Shown here: piece by piece, positions 24,767-37,045 of the stretch
Layout of the letters: each line of letters starts with the position of its first letter
How positions within the stretch are numbered: position 1 is the stretch's first letter
Origin: Capillidium heterosporum
Lineage: Eukaryota; Entomophthoromycota; Entomophthoromycetes; Entomophthorales; Capillidiaceae
Assembly: GCA_016630905.1 (NCBI GenBank)
Contig: WBMQ01000001.1
Coordinates: 2,790,001-2,854,000 of the forward strand
Length of the DNA: 64,000 bases
Direction of reading: 5' to 3'
Translations under genes and position numbers: made by a program
The notes under the pieces: generated by a model
Seen by the model: only the letters and a program-made list of their open reading frames with translations
Told to the model about the DNA's origin: nothing
The model's database searches: none

Positions 24767-25832
24767 ACTGCTAACGTCGTGAATTCCTATCTGTCCTTAA
24801 TCTTTTTGTTATTTATAAATTTTTCATCAATATTCAAGTTTTTAATTTTGAGTCATTGCATTAACAATGTACATAATAATATTTTATTGATATTTGCTTT
24901 ATGTAAAGAATTATATATTAATATATTTTACTAAGTATTAAATGTCAATTATAAAATAACTTATTGCATCATGTATAGTCGAATATTTCTATTATGCAAC
25001 TAGTTTGTCAAATACAAAATCCCAGTTCAATTTGATAGTTCGTATTTTGATTCCATCTTACTCTGCCACCCTTGAAACACCTGAGAAAGTTGGTTACATA
25101 AACGTAATCCTTTTGACTAAAGTCAGAATAAATAAGCTATTGTATTCATATGCATAGCTATTTGTTTTAATAATACAAACTATCTTTTGACTTAATGGGT
25201 TGTATGTAGTAAATTGTAATTATTAATTAGATAAACTATATATATATGTATAGGCGTTATTCTTCAGCATATATATTGAAAGAGGAAGCCTATATATTTG
25301 CCAATTGTATTAATGAACATATGTTCTTGGAGTATCTGAGTACTCATAGAAGCATGTAGATAGGAATACAATTGTTAGAATTCAAAAACAATATGTTAAG
25401 CTACTTGGCGATATTAAGATTATAAACTACGCACATCGAGGACCAATGTATACTGGTTTATTCAGATCGGCTGATAGCCCCTTGGCTGTAGTAAGCAGGT
25501 TAAAATTCATTAATGTATGATATCAGATAGTTTTAGCATACTTTATCAAAAACTCATGGCGGATATGGTATCGGCTTGCCATATATAAAAAAGAATTTAT
25601 TGGTGTTGAAATGTAAATATATCGCTTGGGATCAACAAGTTCTAACTCGATGCGCCAAATAAAAGCGGCTTAAAGCTCTAATAAAATTTCAAACACTGTT
25701 TATAAAATGTAACCTCTAGTTTAGACCATGAAGATGCCATAACTTGCTTGTACTCGGATTCACGAAGGACTTGGAATCGGGATTTATACATATCAAAGTT
25801 TATAGGGACCAACTTTTGAAAATGGTGGACGT
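24767..25832. other. Intergenic between convergent genes
   Basis: AT-rich spacer, no gene seen. Confidence 0.5.
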
Positions 25833-27715
25833 CTAAAATGTGACTTCTTCGGCTGGCTCAGCAACGAGCACCTGTTTCGAGTTTGACTTCCGTTTGCTAA
25901 CGACTGGCTTGAATCCATCCGACGAGGCACTGCTACTTAGTTTCTTGGTCCTTGGTCGGGTACTTGTCCTCTTGTCACCGCTGCCACCACGGGGTTTACC
26001 ATTGGATTCCCGGGGTTTTGAAGTCCCTTTTCGACCGGATTTACCACCTTTGGTAGTCGAGGGAGCTTCAGAGAGATTTCTTGGCATCGTAGGCTTGGAC
26101 TTGGTTGCTGGATTATCCGATCCAGGGTTTTTGCTGACTTTACTAGCTTCTTCGTTAACAACGGGCTTGGCTCTCAGCGTAAGTGCTTGTAAGTATGATA
26201 ATGGCTTTGCATTTGGATCTTGCGATTCGGAATCTGCCGAAATGTGCGTTTTCGATTGCGAAGTTGAAGATTCTTCCTTCTTTTTATCCTCTTCGGAATC
26301 CGAATCCTCATAAAAATAGGGTAGGCACATCAGTGACAAACTTGATCTCTTCGATAGCAGCAAACACGAACGTTGGAACTCCTTCTTCAGCCCTATTAGG
26401 CTGATCTCGTCGCAGCTATTCCCCAGATTACGGTCGACATTGAAGGGCTCTTCGATACAGAAAAAATGATTACCTTTAGCGCCAATCCAACCCTTCTTCT
26501 CCTTGTTTGTTATAATTCCGTCCCTTAGACTGACTACGTCGCTTTCATAGTTAAACTCGTAGGCGTACCTACTTTTTAGTTTGCATTTAAAGGAATATTT
26601 ACCTTCGAAAGAAGCTGTACATGAGACCACCTAGCGTCTCCTTGTTGGGATGACCAAACCCACGTAGGAGCTCTACATTCGTAAAAAATGCCACATTCAC
26701 TCCACTTTTGTATACGGGTTGACAAGGTATCGAATGCAGGGTTGGCAGTATTGGCGGTTTTCGCGTTTGCAAGAAATTGAATATCAGATTGACCCATGCA
26801 TAAGTTGACAAAGTCCCTCCAGCAGCTAAATAGGATAAGTAAAGATCTGGGGATTAGCTTACCGGCATCATTAAGCAGCCTTTGCTTAGTCCAGTATTTT
26901 ATAGCCATCGCAAAGGGCCTCACCCTAGGATCTATTGCAGCATAAGTCTTCAACAAGTTAGTGTTGTCTAACGCAAGTGGGTTGTTCACGTTGACATCGA
27001 AAGCTAATCGTCTTTTAAAGTTAGCAGTGGCAATCGACTATAACTTACAGTACTGGGTCCCAAGCTTTAATGACTGGAACTTTAGCTTCTGTTATACAAG
27101 AGACTATCTTATATCCATCTATAATAACAATTCTATTTTAAGTCAATTTAATAGGAATTATAAAAGTACTTTCACTTAAGGTATCCGCCAGTATCTTTAA
27201 ATCATCAAAACCATCCCAAGGTGTCAACAGACAAATATCCACATCGCTCGTAGTACTTCCTAAAGTGTTTTCGGAGGAACTATAAATTTGTTAATAATAT
27301 ATTGTAAATAAAATGTACCCGAATAAATATGCTTCTACCTCTGCTTCTGGAAATACCTTATTTAGTAAAGCCTGTAGCTTGTCGTTTAACTTTTTACGAA
27401 CTTCATAGTTTTGAACAGTCGGAGTAATAGCCTACAAACAGGTAAATATTTTCTTTCAAATCGTAGTACGTCGAAGAGCATTAGGATATCCATCGTCAAC
27501 TTGTCTTCCTCTGATTTATCTAGAACTTGAGGAGCACTCTCTTCTTCTTCGTCAAACTCCAATTCATTAAAATCCGGATTCATGTCGAAAGCTGGAACTA
27601 CAACGCTCGCCCCATTAGTCAAAGCTACCTCTTTGCTCTCCAACTCTTTGTCGGTTTCTAACATTATATTGCACTCTCCATCGACAATTCCATTAACTTG
27701 AGTATCTGTGACCAT
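25833..27715 (-). CDS. Cid1-type non-canonical poly(A)/poly(U) polymerase
   Basis: Seven exons reconstructed, about 550 residues. Start taken at ATG 27715 (MVTDTQVNG); the frame is open upstream but has no other ATG. The nucleotidyltransferase core is present: AYLFGSSENTLGSTTSDVDIC (catalytic Gly-Ser and Asp-x-Asp), third Asp in LAFDVNVNN, then KTYAAIDPRVRPFAMAIKYW, the PAP-associated part (STYAWVNLIFNFLQ, PPILPTLHS) and FNVDRNLGNSCD. The C-terminal about 170 residues are Ser/Lys/Arg-rich and disordered. Fungal relatives (Cid1, Cid11, Cid16) add U or A to RNA 3' ends; which base is used cannot be read here. Divergent from the C1-THF synthase gene. Confidence 0.83.
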
Positions 27716-28917
27716 TGGTTGTCGAATTCCTTGAAATGTATATCTATTTGCAGAGTAGTTGAATTTATGAAAGTAGAGTTGGGAAGCGCAGCTATGTATA
27801 CTATCTACCAGTGGACAACTTTGTTTTAGATCGAGACTATTTAACAGAAACAAACTTTGCAATTGTTTGAATATAACTAAAAATTTTATAGCGATTGCCA
27901 ACTTATGAAAAACTGCCCCTAGTCGCAACTAATTGGCTTTTACTTTCAAGGCGCCTGAGTGAAGATCGAAGGTGGGCGAGGGTTCAAAATTGGATGGGTT
28001 AGACTTTTTAGAACAAGCTATACGTAACTAACAAGGTATAATAATCAAAACATATTGCTATAATAGAAAGTAAGCTCATTTATACTGTACTGCTATATAA
28101 ATAGGCTTATAATAGTTTACTGATGAGTATATTTTAAAATTAGTATTATATTATTAAATAAAACTGTATATTTTAAGCTTGCAGCTTTGTTTATGTTGCC
28201 AAATAAACAAAGACTATATGAAAATTCAGTTAATAGGCTTATATATTGGTACTATTAAGCAAAGAATGTAAGCTAGTTTAAATATATACTATCATATTTA
28301 TACGAAAAAAAATTAAAAATTTATATCGTAAATAAGTATTTGGTATATATTATAAACAGTATACCTATCGCTTTATATATTATACTATTATCATAATTTA
28401 ACACACATTATTACTAGAAAATTTTAGTACCCTGTAAATAATGTATACTAAATACTCGATCTTTAGATTTTTCTAGCGCTTTATAAAACTTACACTTTTA
28501 TATTAAAAATTTATTTAATAAAGTGTCATTTTTAATGAAACAGCTTCTATTCAATGCAACAGTGCTAAAAGGTGGTATCTACGGTACAGTGTGGCACATT
28601 TTCAAGTATAGTTACTGCTAAAAACTTGCCAAATCAAAAGCTATGATTCCACCAAAAAGTATGATCTAGTTAGCCCGCATCGGATAAAATCGGGTTTACT
28701 TGTAAAAGAGTCGAAAGTTTTGAAGCTGACTGTGATGTAGCGAAAAACCTTATCTCGTGACAGTTTAGGGATACTTAAGAACTTATACTTCATTCCTCTG
28801 GGAAATAGGCCAAAATTCTACGTTTCAAAAGGTAAGTCACCTCCTCAACAACTCATCTATACCTCTATCTATCTTTTAACAAGAGTACTAAATTTATTAT
28901 ATATAAGATTTTATAGC
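27716..28917. promoter_or_regulatory. Divergent spacer; 5'UTR intron of the C1-THF synthase gene
   Basis: Mostly AT-rich. From about 28831 a GTAAGT donor to a TTTTATAG acceptor one base before the ATG at 28918 looks like an 87-nt-scale intron in the leader of the synthase gene. The rest holds no gene that I can support. Confidence 0.45.
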
Positions 28918-31900
28918 ATGTCAGCCAAACTTATCGATGGAAAAGCCATCGCGAAGTAGGTTCATTTATCCATTGCCACCTACTTAGCTTTTCACTTTAG
29001 GAACATCCGGGATAACATTAAAGTTGAAGTCGACCAATGGAAGTCGCAGTTCCCAACCTTTCAACCAAAGTTAGCTATTGTACAGGTTGGTGCTAGAGAG
29101 GACAGCTCACTTTACGTCAAGATGAAGGAGAAGGCCGCTGCCGAAGTACTAGGTTTATTTTAATGAGCTTAAACTCATCTATAGATTGGTATCGCAACTT
29201 CCATCGTTAAACTGCCAGAAGATGTCACTCAATTTGAAGTAAACCGAGTCATTTACAAGCTTGGCTAAAGCATTTTATTAGCTTATGAGTACTATTAAGA
29301 GACTGAATGAAGCTAGTGACGTCCATGGCTTTTTGGTCCAGCTACCTTTACCCGAGTCTCTAGACGAAAAGGTTGTTACTGATGCCATTATTCCTGAAAA
29401 GGATGTCGATGGGTAAGAATTTCTTCCAATGGATTTATTTGCTAAGTTTCGACTCTAGTTTCCATCCCGAAAATGTAGGAAATTTATCTAAGCGTAAAGC
29501 CGAGCCTATGTTTGTAGCCTGTACGCCTATGGGTTGTATTGAACTTCTGAAGCAAGAAGGTATGTAGTGCACATTTATTTTGAAAGCTAAGCTTTTTAAT
29601 TTCAAGGTATTGAGATTGCTGGTAAGCGTGCTGTCGTGTTGGGTCGCTCTGATATTGTCGTAAGTATTTTTCATGAAAATGGTTTTTAAACAAGTTTTTA
29701 TTTTATAAAGGGCACTCCAGTATTCCACTTGCTGAACAATGAGCACGCCACCGTTACTTTATGTCACAGCCGAACTCCTAATCTTGAAGAAATCGTAAGC
29801 CAGACTTTATGATTTAATGCTTATCGTTACAAATTAAGGTCAAAACTGCCGATATATTGGTGGTTGCTATCGGAAAACCAGATTTTGTTCCCGGTTCTTG
29901 GATCAAACCTGGTGCCGTTGTTATTGATGTAGGAATTAATGCCTGTTCCCGGTAAGCAAATAGCATCTTTTTTGAAGCTTATCAATCTCGTTGATTTAGA
30001 TGCCTACCAAGAAATCAGGTCAACGTTGGACTGGTGATGTGAACTTCAAAGAGGCTGTTGAAGTAGCTTCGGCTATCACGCCAGTTCCCGGAGGTGTCGG
30101 ACCTATGACTGTTGCCTTCCTTTTGAAGAATACTTTAATATCGGCTCAGCGCTATTGGAATTGGGAATCCAAACTAAATGTCCAACCCTTGCCACTCAAA
30201 CTGTTGGATCCCGTACCAAGGTGATTCTTTTAAAAATATATAACTAATATGATTAGTGATATTGAAATCGCCCTTTCTCAGACCCCCAAGCCTATGTCGG
30301 TTCTATCCAAAGAGTTGAATATTCTGCCATCAGAAGTATACAAATGTCTAGAATCAAAATTATTAACCGATTATAATATGTCAGTTTGAACCTTATGGTG
30401 AATTCAAAGCTAAAGTCAAGTTAAATCTTCTTGATCGTTTACAACACCGCACTGATGGTCGCTACGTTGTTGTCACTGGGTAATATACTAACATCAATCC
30501 TTCTAAAATAACTTTACAGTATCAACCCTACTCCACTTGGAGAAGGCAAATCCACGACCACAATGGGTCTTTGCCAAGCTTTAGGTGCCCACCTTGACAA
30601 AATCTCAATTGCTTGTGTTCGTCAGCCTAGCCAGGGTCCTACCTTTGGTATTAAAGGTGGCGCTGCCGGTGGTGGTTATGCCCAAGTCATCCCTATGGAC
30701 GAATTCAACCTACATCTTACCGGAGATATCCACGCTGTTACTGCTGCAAACAACCTGCTTGGTATGTATATATTTATATACTTTATTCACCATTTTTAGC
30801 TGCTGCCATTGATGCTCGAATGTTCCATGAAGCAACCCAATCGGACACTGTAACTATAATCTTTTGTAGCTAAATAGTTACTTTATCTAGGCCCTTTTCA
30901 ACCGTCTTTGCCCAGCCAAGAAAGGTGTACGTACCTTCGCCAATGTCATGTTCAAACGTCTGCAGGTATATTCGTAAATATCCTTAGTTTATAACACTTT
31001 TAGAAACTGGGTATCGATAAGACCAACCCTAATGACCTCACTCCCGAAGAGATTAGCAAATTTGTCCGATTAGATATAGACCCAGCTACAATTGCATTCA
31101 ACCGTGTAGTTGATGTTAACGATCGATTCCTACGTAAAATCACAGTAGGTCAAGGTGGTGCCGAGAAAGGTATGACCCGGGAGACTGGCTATGATATCGC
31201 TGTAGCCTCAGAATGTATGGCTGTATTGGCTTTGGCCACCTCGTTAGCTGATATGCGTGATCGGTATTTTTTACTATAATCTATTATTAACATTTTTTAG
31301 CCTTGGTAAAATGGTAGTTGCTGACAGCAAGTCAGGTGATCCTATCACCGCCGATGACATCGGAATTGGAGGCGCTTTGACCGTATTGATGAAGGATGCT
31401 ATCAAGCCCAATCTAATGCAAACTTTGGAGGGTACTCCTGTCTTTGTTCATGCTGGACCTTTTGCCAACATCGCTCACGGAAATTCATCAGTTTTAGCTG
31501 ATCGTTTAGCTCTGAAATTGGCAGGCTACGACCCCAAGCTCAACCAGCAACCAGGTTACGTAGTTACTGAAGCTGGTTTCGGCGCCGATATCGGTATGGA
31601 GAAATTCTTTGACATTAAATGCCGTGCCTCCGGCCTACAGCCCAACTGTGTTGTTCTAGTTGCTACTGTACGTGCTCTCAAGATGCACGGTGGTGGTCCT
31701 GATGTTACTCCAGGCCGTCCCTTACCTCAAGCTTACGTAGAAGAACAACTGCAGTTGGTTGAGGATGGTTGCAGTAATCTGGTCAAACATATTGAGAACG
31801 CCAAGAAGTTCGGTGTCTCAGTTGTTGTCGCTGTCAACAAATTTGCTACTGACTCGCAAGCCGAGTTGGATCTAGTCTGCAGCAAGGCCAAGCAAGCTGG

Positions 31901-32511
31901 TGCCTTTGACGCCGTCGTCGCCGATCACTGGGCCAAGGGTGGCTTGGGAGCTGTTGACCTTGCCAAGGCCGTTATCGAGGCCAGTGAACTCGAAAGTCAG
32001 TTCAAGCTCCTCTACCCCGACGAAATGCCAATCAAGGAGAAGATCGAGACCATTTGCAAGGAATTATACGGTGCCGATGGAGTTGAGTTCTCTGAACTCG
32101 CTGAGAAGAAAGTTGAAACGTTTACCCGACAGGTACTACTTTTATAAGATCACCGTACTCATGTTCGTTGTAACTAGGGATTCACAAGCCTTCCCATCTG
32201 CATGGCCAAGACTCAGTACAGTTTCTCAGCCGATCCTAAGCTCAAGGGTGTCCCCACAGGTAATTTTAATGTTCTATTAATGAGAAATCTAACTTATCAC
32301 CTAGGATTCACCATCCCGATCCGTGATATCAAAGCCAGTGTAGGTGCAGGATTCCTGTACCCTCTTGTTGGTGAGATGCAGACTATGCCTGGGTTACCTA
32401 CCGTAATTTAATATCATTTAGTTAGATACTAATATTTTTTGTTTATAGAGACCTTGTTTCTTTGATGTCGATGTCGATCTGACCACCGGTCAAGTCATGG
32501 GTCTCTTCTAA
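28918..32511 (+). CDS. ADE3: Trifunctional C1-tetrahydrofolate synthase
   Basis: Interconverts one-carbon tetrahydrofolates (methylene-THF dehydrogenase, methenyl-THF cyclohydrolase, formyl-THF synthetase) for purine, thymidylate and methionine supply. About 15 short introns. Dehydrogenase/cyclohydrolase motifs: [14 protein letters not shown] (catalytic Lys), [39 protein letters not shown]. Synthetase motifs: [16 protein letters not shown] (P-loop), [31 protein letters not shown]. The tail ends [11 protein letters not shown]. Near 29,944-30,000 the exon ending VIDVGIN.. and the exon starting [10 protein letters not shown] do not join in frame at any GT-AG pair, implying one missing or two extra bases, or an unusual splice. 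No mitochondrial presequence is seen, so cytosolic location is likely. Confidence 0.92.
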
Positions 32512-33437
32512 TAACTGATTGGCTATGTTGCTTGAGATCTATAATAAACTTGAACTTTGGTTTTTGTTAGCCTCGCTTTAAGTACAATAGGATCAAATGG
32601 ATATACTATTTGGAAAAATATATATTATAGAGCTTTGTGATATATTTCATAAGCTATAAGTTTTATCCATTTAATTTTGTGCTATATATATATTAGGTTT
32701 TTAAGTTTAACTTTTACCGAATATTGGTTATATTTTTTCTTTCAGCTAATTTATATCGAATTAGCTTAGCATTACTATGTAAAAGTTTAGTATATGCTGC
32801 ATATTTCAACCATTTAAAGTTTGTGCATCATTTATTCAATAATTAAAAGTATCTTATACTTTTGAGTGCTTGCTTTCTATTTATATATTTCGATTAAGAA
32901 CAAAGCTCATAAAGTTTAGATAAGCTTCAGAGGTTTTAGTATAGGCTTCTGGCTTGGGGTCATCACTAAACCAATATCTAGCTAGTATCAAAGTGCCTTG
33001 CTATCGACATCGCTTATATGCTACCTACAACTAAAAAGCTAATTAATAGCGAAATTTAGAACTTGTAGCCCATCTTACTAGACTTATTTCAAGATGTATA
33101 TCGAATCATGAATTATATTAATTGGCTTATAGGATGTTGCTTCCTTTTTCAATATAATGGTAGTTAACAAAATGAAAGCTTAAGAAAGCATTGCTTGAAA
33201 ATAACCAGCTTATAAACTTGAACCTTTTATCAAGCTAGCATTTGAAATAAAGCTGTCAATAGTTTAAATAAATGTCAAGTCATTTTTAAATATAAAAGTT
33301 ACCAGCATGGACTTTAAAGATTTATAAATTACAAGCAATATACTACAAAGTATGTACGACGGATAATAAACTTCCAAATCAACTACATCCTTTACCCCGA
33401 AAGGTCAAGCAAATTCTAAAGCATAGTAGAATTAATA
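32512..33437. other. Intergenic between convergent genes
   Basis: AT-rich, no gene seen. Confidence 0.5.
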
Positions 33438-33890
33438 TTAGCCCCAAGCCGGCGATACGCAATAGTTTATAAGCAGCTGGTTATCTACTTGAAAACACTA
33501 TGCAATGGATACTAAATTAAAATGATCACTAACATTTATCATTACCTGAAATAAATTAGCAACTAGTTCATCTGGAGCCGGTGCAAAAGCGGAATTTATG
33601 TAAAGAAACTAACGATAGATAAAATAAATAAATAATCTGGATCAAATAGCTACTAGAGGATCTTCTTTCTTATACTTCAACTCTTTCTTCAGAAAGTTCT
33701 GAACAGCTGAAAATTTAGAAAGGTTGCTAATCTTGTAGAAATTCTGTTTCATTATTGGGGCATTCCCAACCGCTTTAAACCTAACCACAACTTTACGATA
33801 CAAGAGATAGAGGGCTTTAATAATAAATATACAAAATGAAAAATTACTTTTGGTTGGCTTTATATCTTTGATTTCAACATTAGTACTCAT
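33438..33890 (-). CDS. ATG12: Ubiquitin-like autophagy protein ATG12
   Basis: Four exons; removing three GT-AG introns gives exactly 100 residues. Diagnostic segments are VVRFKAVGNAPIMKQ, YINSAFAPAPDELVANL and the C-terminal AWG immediately before the stop, as in all ATG12 proteins whose terminal Gly is joined to ATG5. It keeps only about 14 residues before the ubiquitin fold, much shorter than the 186-residue yeast protein. The uninterrupted first-exon reading (with a hydrophobic stretch after KPTK) is intron read-through. Divergent from the peroxiredoxin gene, 324 bp apart. Confidence 0.88.
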
Positions 33891-34161
33891 CTCTTTGGCT
33901 GATGTATATGTATCAAAAAGTCTGGATTCTCTCTAAAACTTGAAATCAAGGATCGCACCATAAAGTTTGGAATTTGTATCAAAACTTCTACGATGACGTT
34001 ATCTATTATAGTTACTTTTAGGTATATTTTGCTTACGTATGACCTTGACAGTCCCAAACTGAATTGCATCTGATTGACTTAAAAGTGCCTAGAAAGTTCC
34101 ATAAGTCGATAAGATCTGAGTCTTAGTTATGACCGTGTGCAGATCCCTAAAGGTCGGAAAG

Positions 34162-34169
34162 GTATATAA
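34162..34169 (+). promoter_or_regulatory. TATA box of the peroxiredoxin gene
   Basis: GTATATAAG lies about 50 bp before the ATG at 34215, implying a very short leader. The 33891-34214 spacer is shared with ATG12 and otherwise holds nothing recognised. Confidence 0.5.
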
Positions 34170-34214
34170 GCCACAGATTGGCTAAAAGCGTTCTCTTTAT
34201 AAAAACAATTGAAA

Positions 34215-34983
34215 GATGTCCCAACAAAGAATTCGTTTAGGAAGTGTCGCTCCCGGTAAGTATTGATCTTACTTTGCTGTCTATACGGTTTGTACTTATA
34301 CATTTGCATTTAGATTTCAAAGCCGACTCAACTCAAGGTACCCATCTCCTTCCACGAATGGGTTGGAAACTCCTGGGCTATCCTTTTCTCCCACCCTGCT
34401 GATTTCAGTAACTACAGTTCACCGATTCCTTTACTAACATCTTGAAAAGCTCCCGTATGCACTACCGAGTTGGGTGTTGTCCAGAAATTGGAAAGTGAGT
34501 TCCAGAAGCGTAATGTCAAGACCATCGGTATCAGCGTTGACAGTATCGAAGGACCACAAGGAGTGGGTTAAAGACATCAACTCGGTCAACTCGGTCCAGC
34601 TGAACTTCCCCATTGTCGCCGACAAGGACCGTAAGATCTCCACTTTGTACGATATGTTGGACAGCTTGGAGCATGACCCCACCAACTTCGTTGAAGGTTT
34701 ACCTTTGACCGTCCGTTCCGTCTTTATCATCGACCCCTCCAAGAAGGTCCGTCTCACCTTGACTTACCCCGCCAGTGTCGGACGTAACTTTGACGAGATC
34801 ATCCGAGTCGTTGATTCCTTACAGCTGTCTGACAAGCACCCCGTCACCACCCCGGCTAACTGGAAGCAGGGTGGCGATGTTATCATCCATCCCAAGATCA
34901 GTGATGTCGAAGCTGATGTCAAGTACCCTGGCTACAAGAAGCTGACCCCCTATTTACGCTTGACTAAGCAGCCCGAGCATTAA
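34215..34983 (+). CDS. 1-Cys peroxiredoxin (Prx6 type) with two frame breaks
   Basis: Reduces peroxides through the single peroxidatic Cys in TPVCTTELG. Exon 1 [13 protein letters not shown], intron, then [28 protein letters not shown], a second intron (GTAACT..AAAAG), [29 protein letters not shown], and the family C-terminal domain (PATVGRN-like [28 protein letters not shown]) to residue about 215. Two points lack an intron yet need one extra base to be skipped: near 34338-34341 (after STQG) and at 34551-34552 (GAAGGACCAC, between SIE and DHKEW). The rest is well conserved, so sequence error, a very recent pseudogene or +1 recoding are all possible. Convergent with the RING gene. Confidence 0.85.
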
Positions 34984-35300
34984 GTTATAAATTCCTTTAT
35001 TTTTACAGATCTTTTAATATCTTCAAGTTTATTTTATATTATATCAAAGGCCATGTATTCCTATTTCATAATAAGTACAATGTTGTATAGTTTTCGTTGG
35101 GGTTTGCAAAGTATTTTTACAATATGTCTATTATATATAGTGTTTTCTACATATCATAATATATATATAGTAACTAATAGAAGCATCTCCAAAGTTATAC
35201 TATGTAGCTTAACTTCAAATTAATATACAATAGATAGATAATATGCTAATTTAATATTAAAAATAGGCTCCACTATTTAATTACTATAACAGACATACAG
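34984..35300. other. Short spacer between convergent 3' ends
   Basis: AT-rich, with several polyadenylation-like motifs. No gene. Confidence 0.5.
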
Positions 35301-36024
35301 TTAGCCATACATATAGTCAATAGCATAGCTCTCTTCGGGTTCCGTACTACTCCTTTTCGCGTTATTAGGCTTCTCATCGGAAGGCAATTCAAACCTGCAT
35401 ACCGGACAAGTATTGTTCTAAAATAAAGGAGTAAGCTCAACAAATTTCAAGTCAAAATCCAACATTATTTAACCAAGGCAAAATACATTCCTTTTCAAAC
35501 TGATGCTGGCAAGGTAAAGCAACAACAATTTTCCCGTCGTCGATAGCATCGGTCAAGCTGTCATTACAAATGGAACAAACCCCATCGTCCTTTAAGTTTT
35601 CAGCTTCAGTGACGGCTGGTAGATTATCCAAAAAGTTCTTGGAGGTGGACATGCCTCGATTACTTTTTTGTTCAAGAAAATTAAATTAAAGATTTCAAGT
35701 AAATTTACTTTTGCTGTGCTTCGGTGAAAAGTTGGTTGATAATCTGATCTTCGACACCATCGTTTGTGTTCTGCAGCAGAGATAAGTCGAATAATTGCCT
35801 TTGAAAATATAAATAGATTGGCTAGTTAAATAATAGTACCTAGCGATTTGTAAATCGATTTCTTGAGTCGGTTGGGTTGCCGAGCCACTATTAAATAAAT
35901 CTTCGGAGTTGATAAGAACTTCCCTCCTATCTCTATTTCTAGGCTGGTTTTGGTTGATTCCAAGTTCCTCTATATATCATTAATATGTCAATTGTTAGCT
36001 AAAAGTACCAAAGTAGGAAGCCAT
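35301..36024 (-). CDS. RING-H2 ubiquitin ligase, RNF181-like
   Basis: Five exons from ATG 36024 (MASYFEELGI, like the MASYFDEH start of animal RNF181) to TAA at 35301. Four introns are 39-50 nt; the last has a GTTGGA donor. The RING-H2 domain is CSICND..(16)..ALPCQHQFEKECILPWLNN joined to NTCPVCRFELP, the complete C3H2C3 zinc ligand set. The tail (about 26 residues) is acidic and polar. RNF181-type proteins are small E3 ligases; substrate unknown. The N-terminal part is rich in Asn/Gln. Confidence 0.85.
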
Positions 36025-36235
36025 TTTCTAAATTAATGAAAGATCCGGAAATTGGATTTTGACTGAATTTATTTCATTTTCAATATGGATGACGAATACT
36101 TGCTTAGAAAAACAATTGATATATTACTTAGATATCAAATTCAAATGTACATATAGTACTTATATAAAACACAAATTAAATTATGGTGTTCTTTAATAAG
36201 TGTAAAGTGCTACCGAATTTATCGAACATAATATC

Positions 36236-37045
36236 TTAAGCCCAAAGGTGATCAGTTGCTGAAAGGATGAGTTCGATTGAAGCGAAGTAGCTGAGATCTT
36301 CAACCTGGTTCTTAGCACGGATCTTAGTCGACTTATTTAACCACATCTCATTTTGGTTATGGAAGTAACCCAGACCGTACTGCAGCTAATGGTGTACAAA
36401 GTCCTTCTTTTTGGTAACTCGAGTCAAAGTTGGAGGTAAAGGGTCAATGTACAGCGTGGATTTCAGATTATCAGCCTAGACCCATAGTAGATGAACAGTT
36501 TGATCCAATTCCAAGGTGTCTTGAACTTCTGTTGACTCTTCAATGTGGAAAGGGTAGCCATCGCCTCACTCAGCGAATACCTGGTAATAATCGACTTTTA
36601 ATTGATAATTTGTAAGAAGCTTCAACTTAGGAATGAATTGAGGAACCAACTCGTCGAAAATTTCTTTGATTCTGGCGTGTATCCTCATACTAATCAAGCT
36701 TTTGGAATCATAGTTTACGAGAATTAGTTTGATACTGTAGATTCAGTTCATAAGATTGTAGGAACTCCTAAATGATAGGACGATGGATATTTGAATATGG
36801 TCAGCTGCTATGAAGCTTTTGCTTAAATCTTATGATGATACAGCATCGAATTAAAGATCATGGTACTGCTCAACGCCCTACAGCACTTACAGAACCAGGT
36901 CTTCAAGTTTTAGTCCTTACAATAGGCAGCTTCAATGTACTTTAAAATACTTTTTGCTTTAGATACAATCTTCAACTCTATTGGAAAGGTAAAGTTGTAC
37001 TATATTGAGGACTCATATTTGAATGCCTGGCTAAGCTCTTTAAGA
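36236..37045 (-). pseudogene. Decayed Rad9-like gene, copy B
   Basis: On the minus strand one frame carries long protein-like sequence broken by several stops: SFIAADHIQISIVLSF, KSLISMRIHARIKEIFDEL, NYQLKVDYYQVFAE, GDGYPFHIEES, NLKSTLYIDPLPPTLTRV, YGLGYFHNQNEMWLNKSTK, ending DHLWA-stop at 36236. A frame change near 36825 leads to an upstream stretch (FTFPIELKIVSKAKSILKYI, CKCCRA). The C-terminal 75 codons align along their length with copy A at 15.2-15.4 kb. Multiple stops and a frameshift show it is not functional. Rad9/9-1-1 clamp membership is tentative. Confidence 0.55.

Noticed and set aside
27716-27928. N-terminal extension of the Cid1-like protein
   Set aside because: The frame is open but has no ATG before 27715, and it lacks family similarity.
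33642-33890. ATG12 N-terminus with a hydrophobic segment
   Set aside because: The segment is bounded by GTAATT and GTAAAG splice signals and its removal restores the usual start of the fold.
34440-34560. Explaining the peroxiredoxin shifts by extra introns
   Set aside because: Conserved residues sit immediately on both sides of each shift, leaving no room for an intron.
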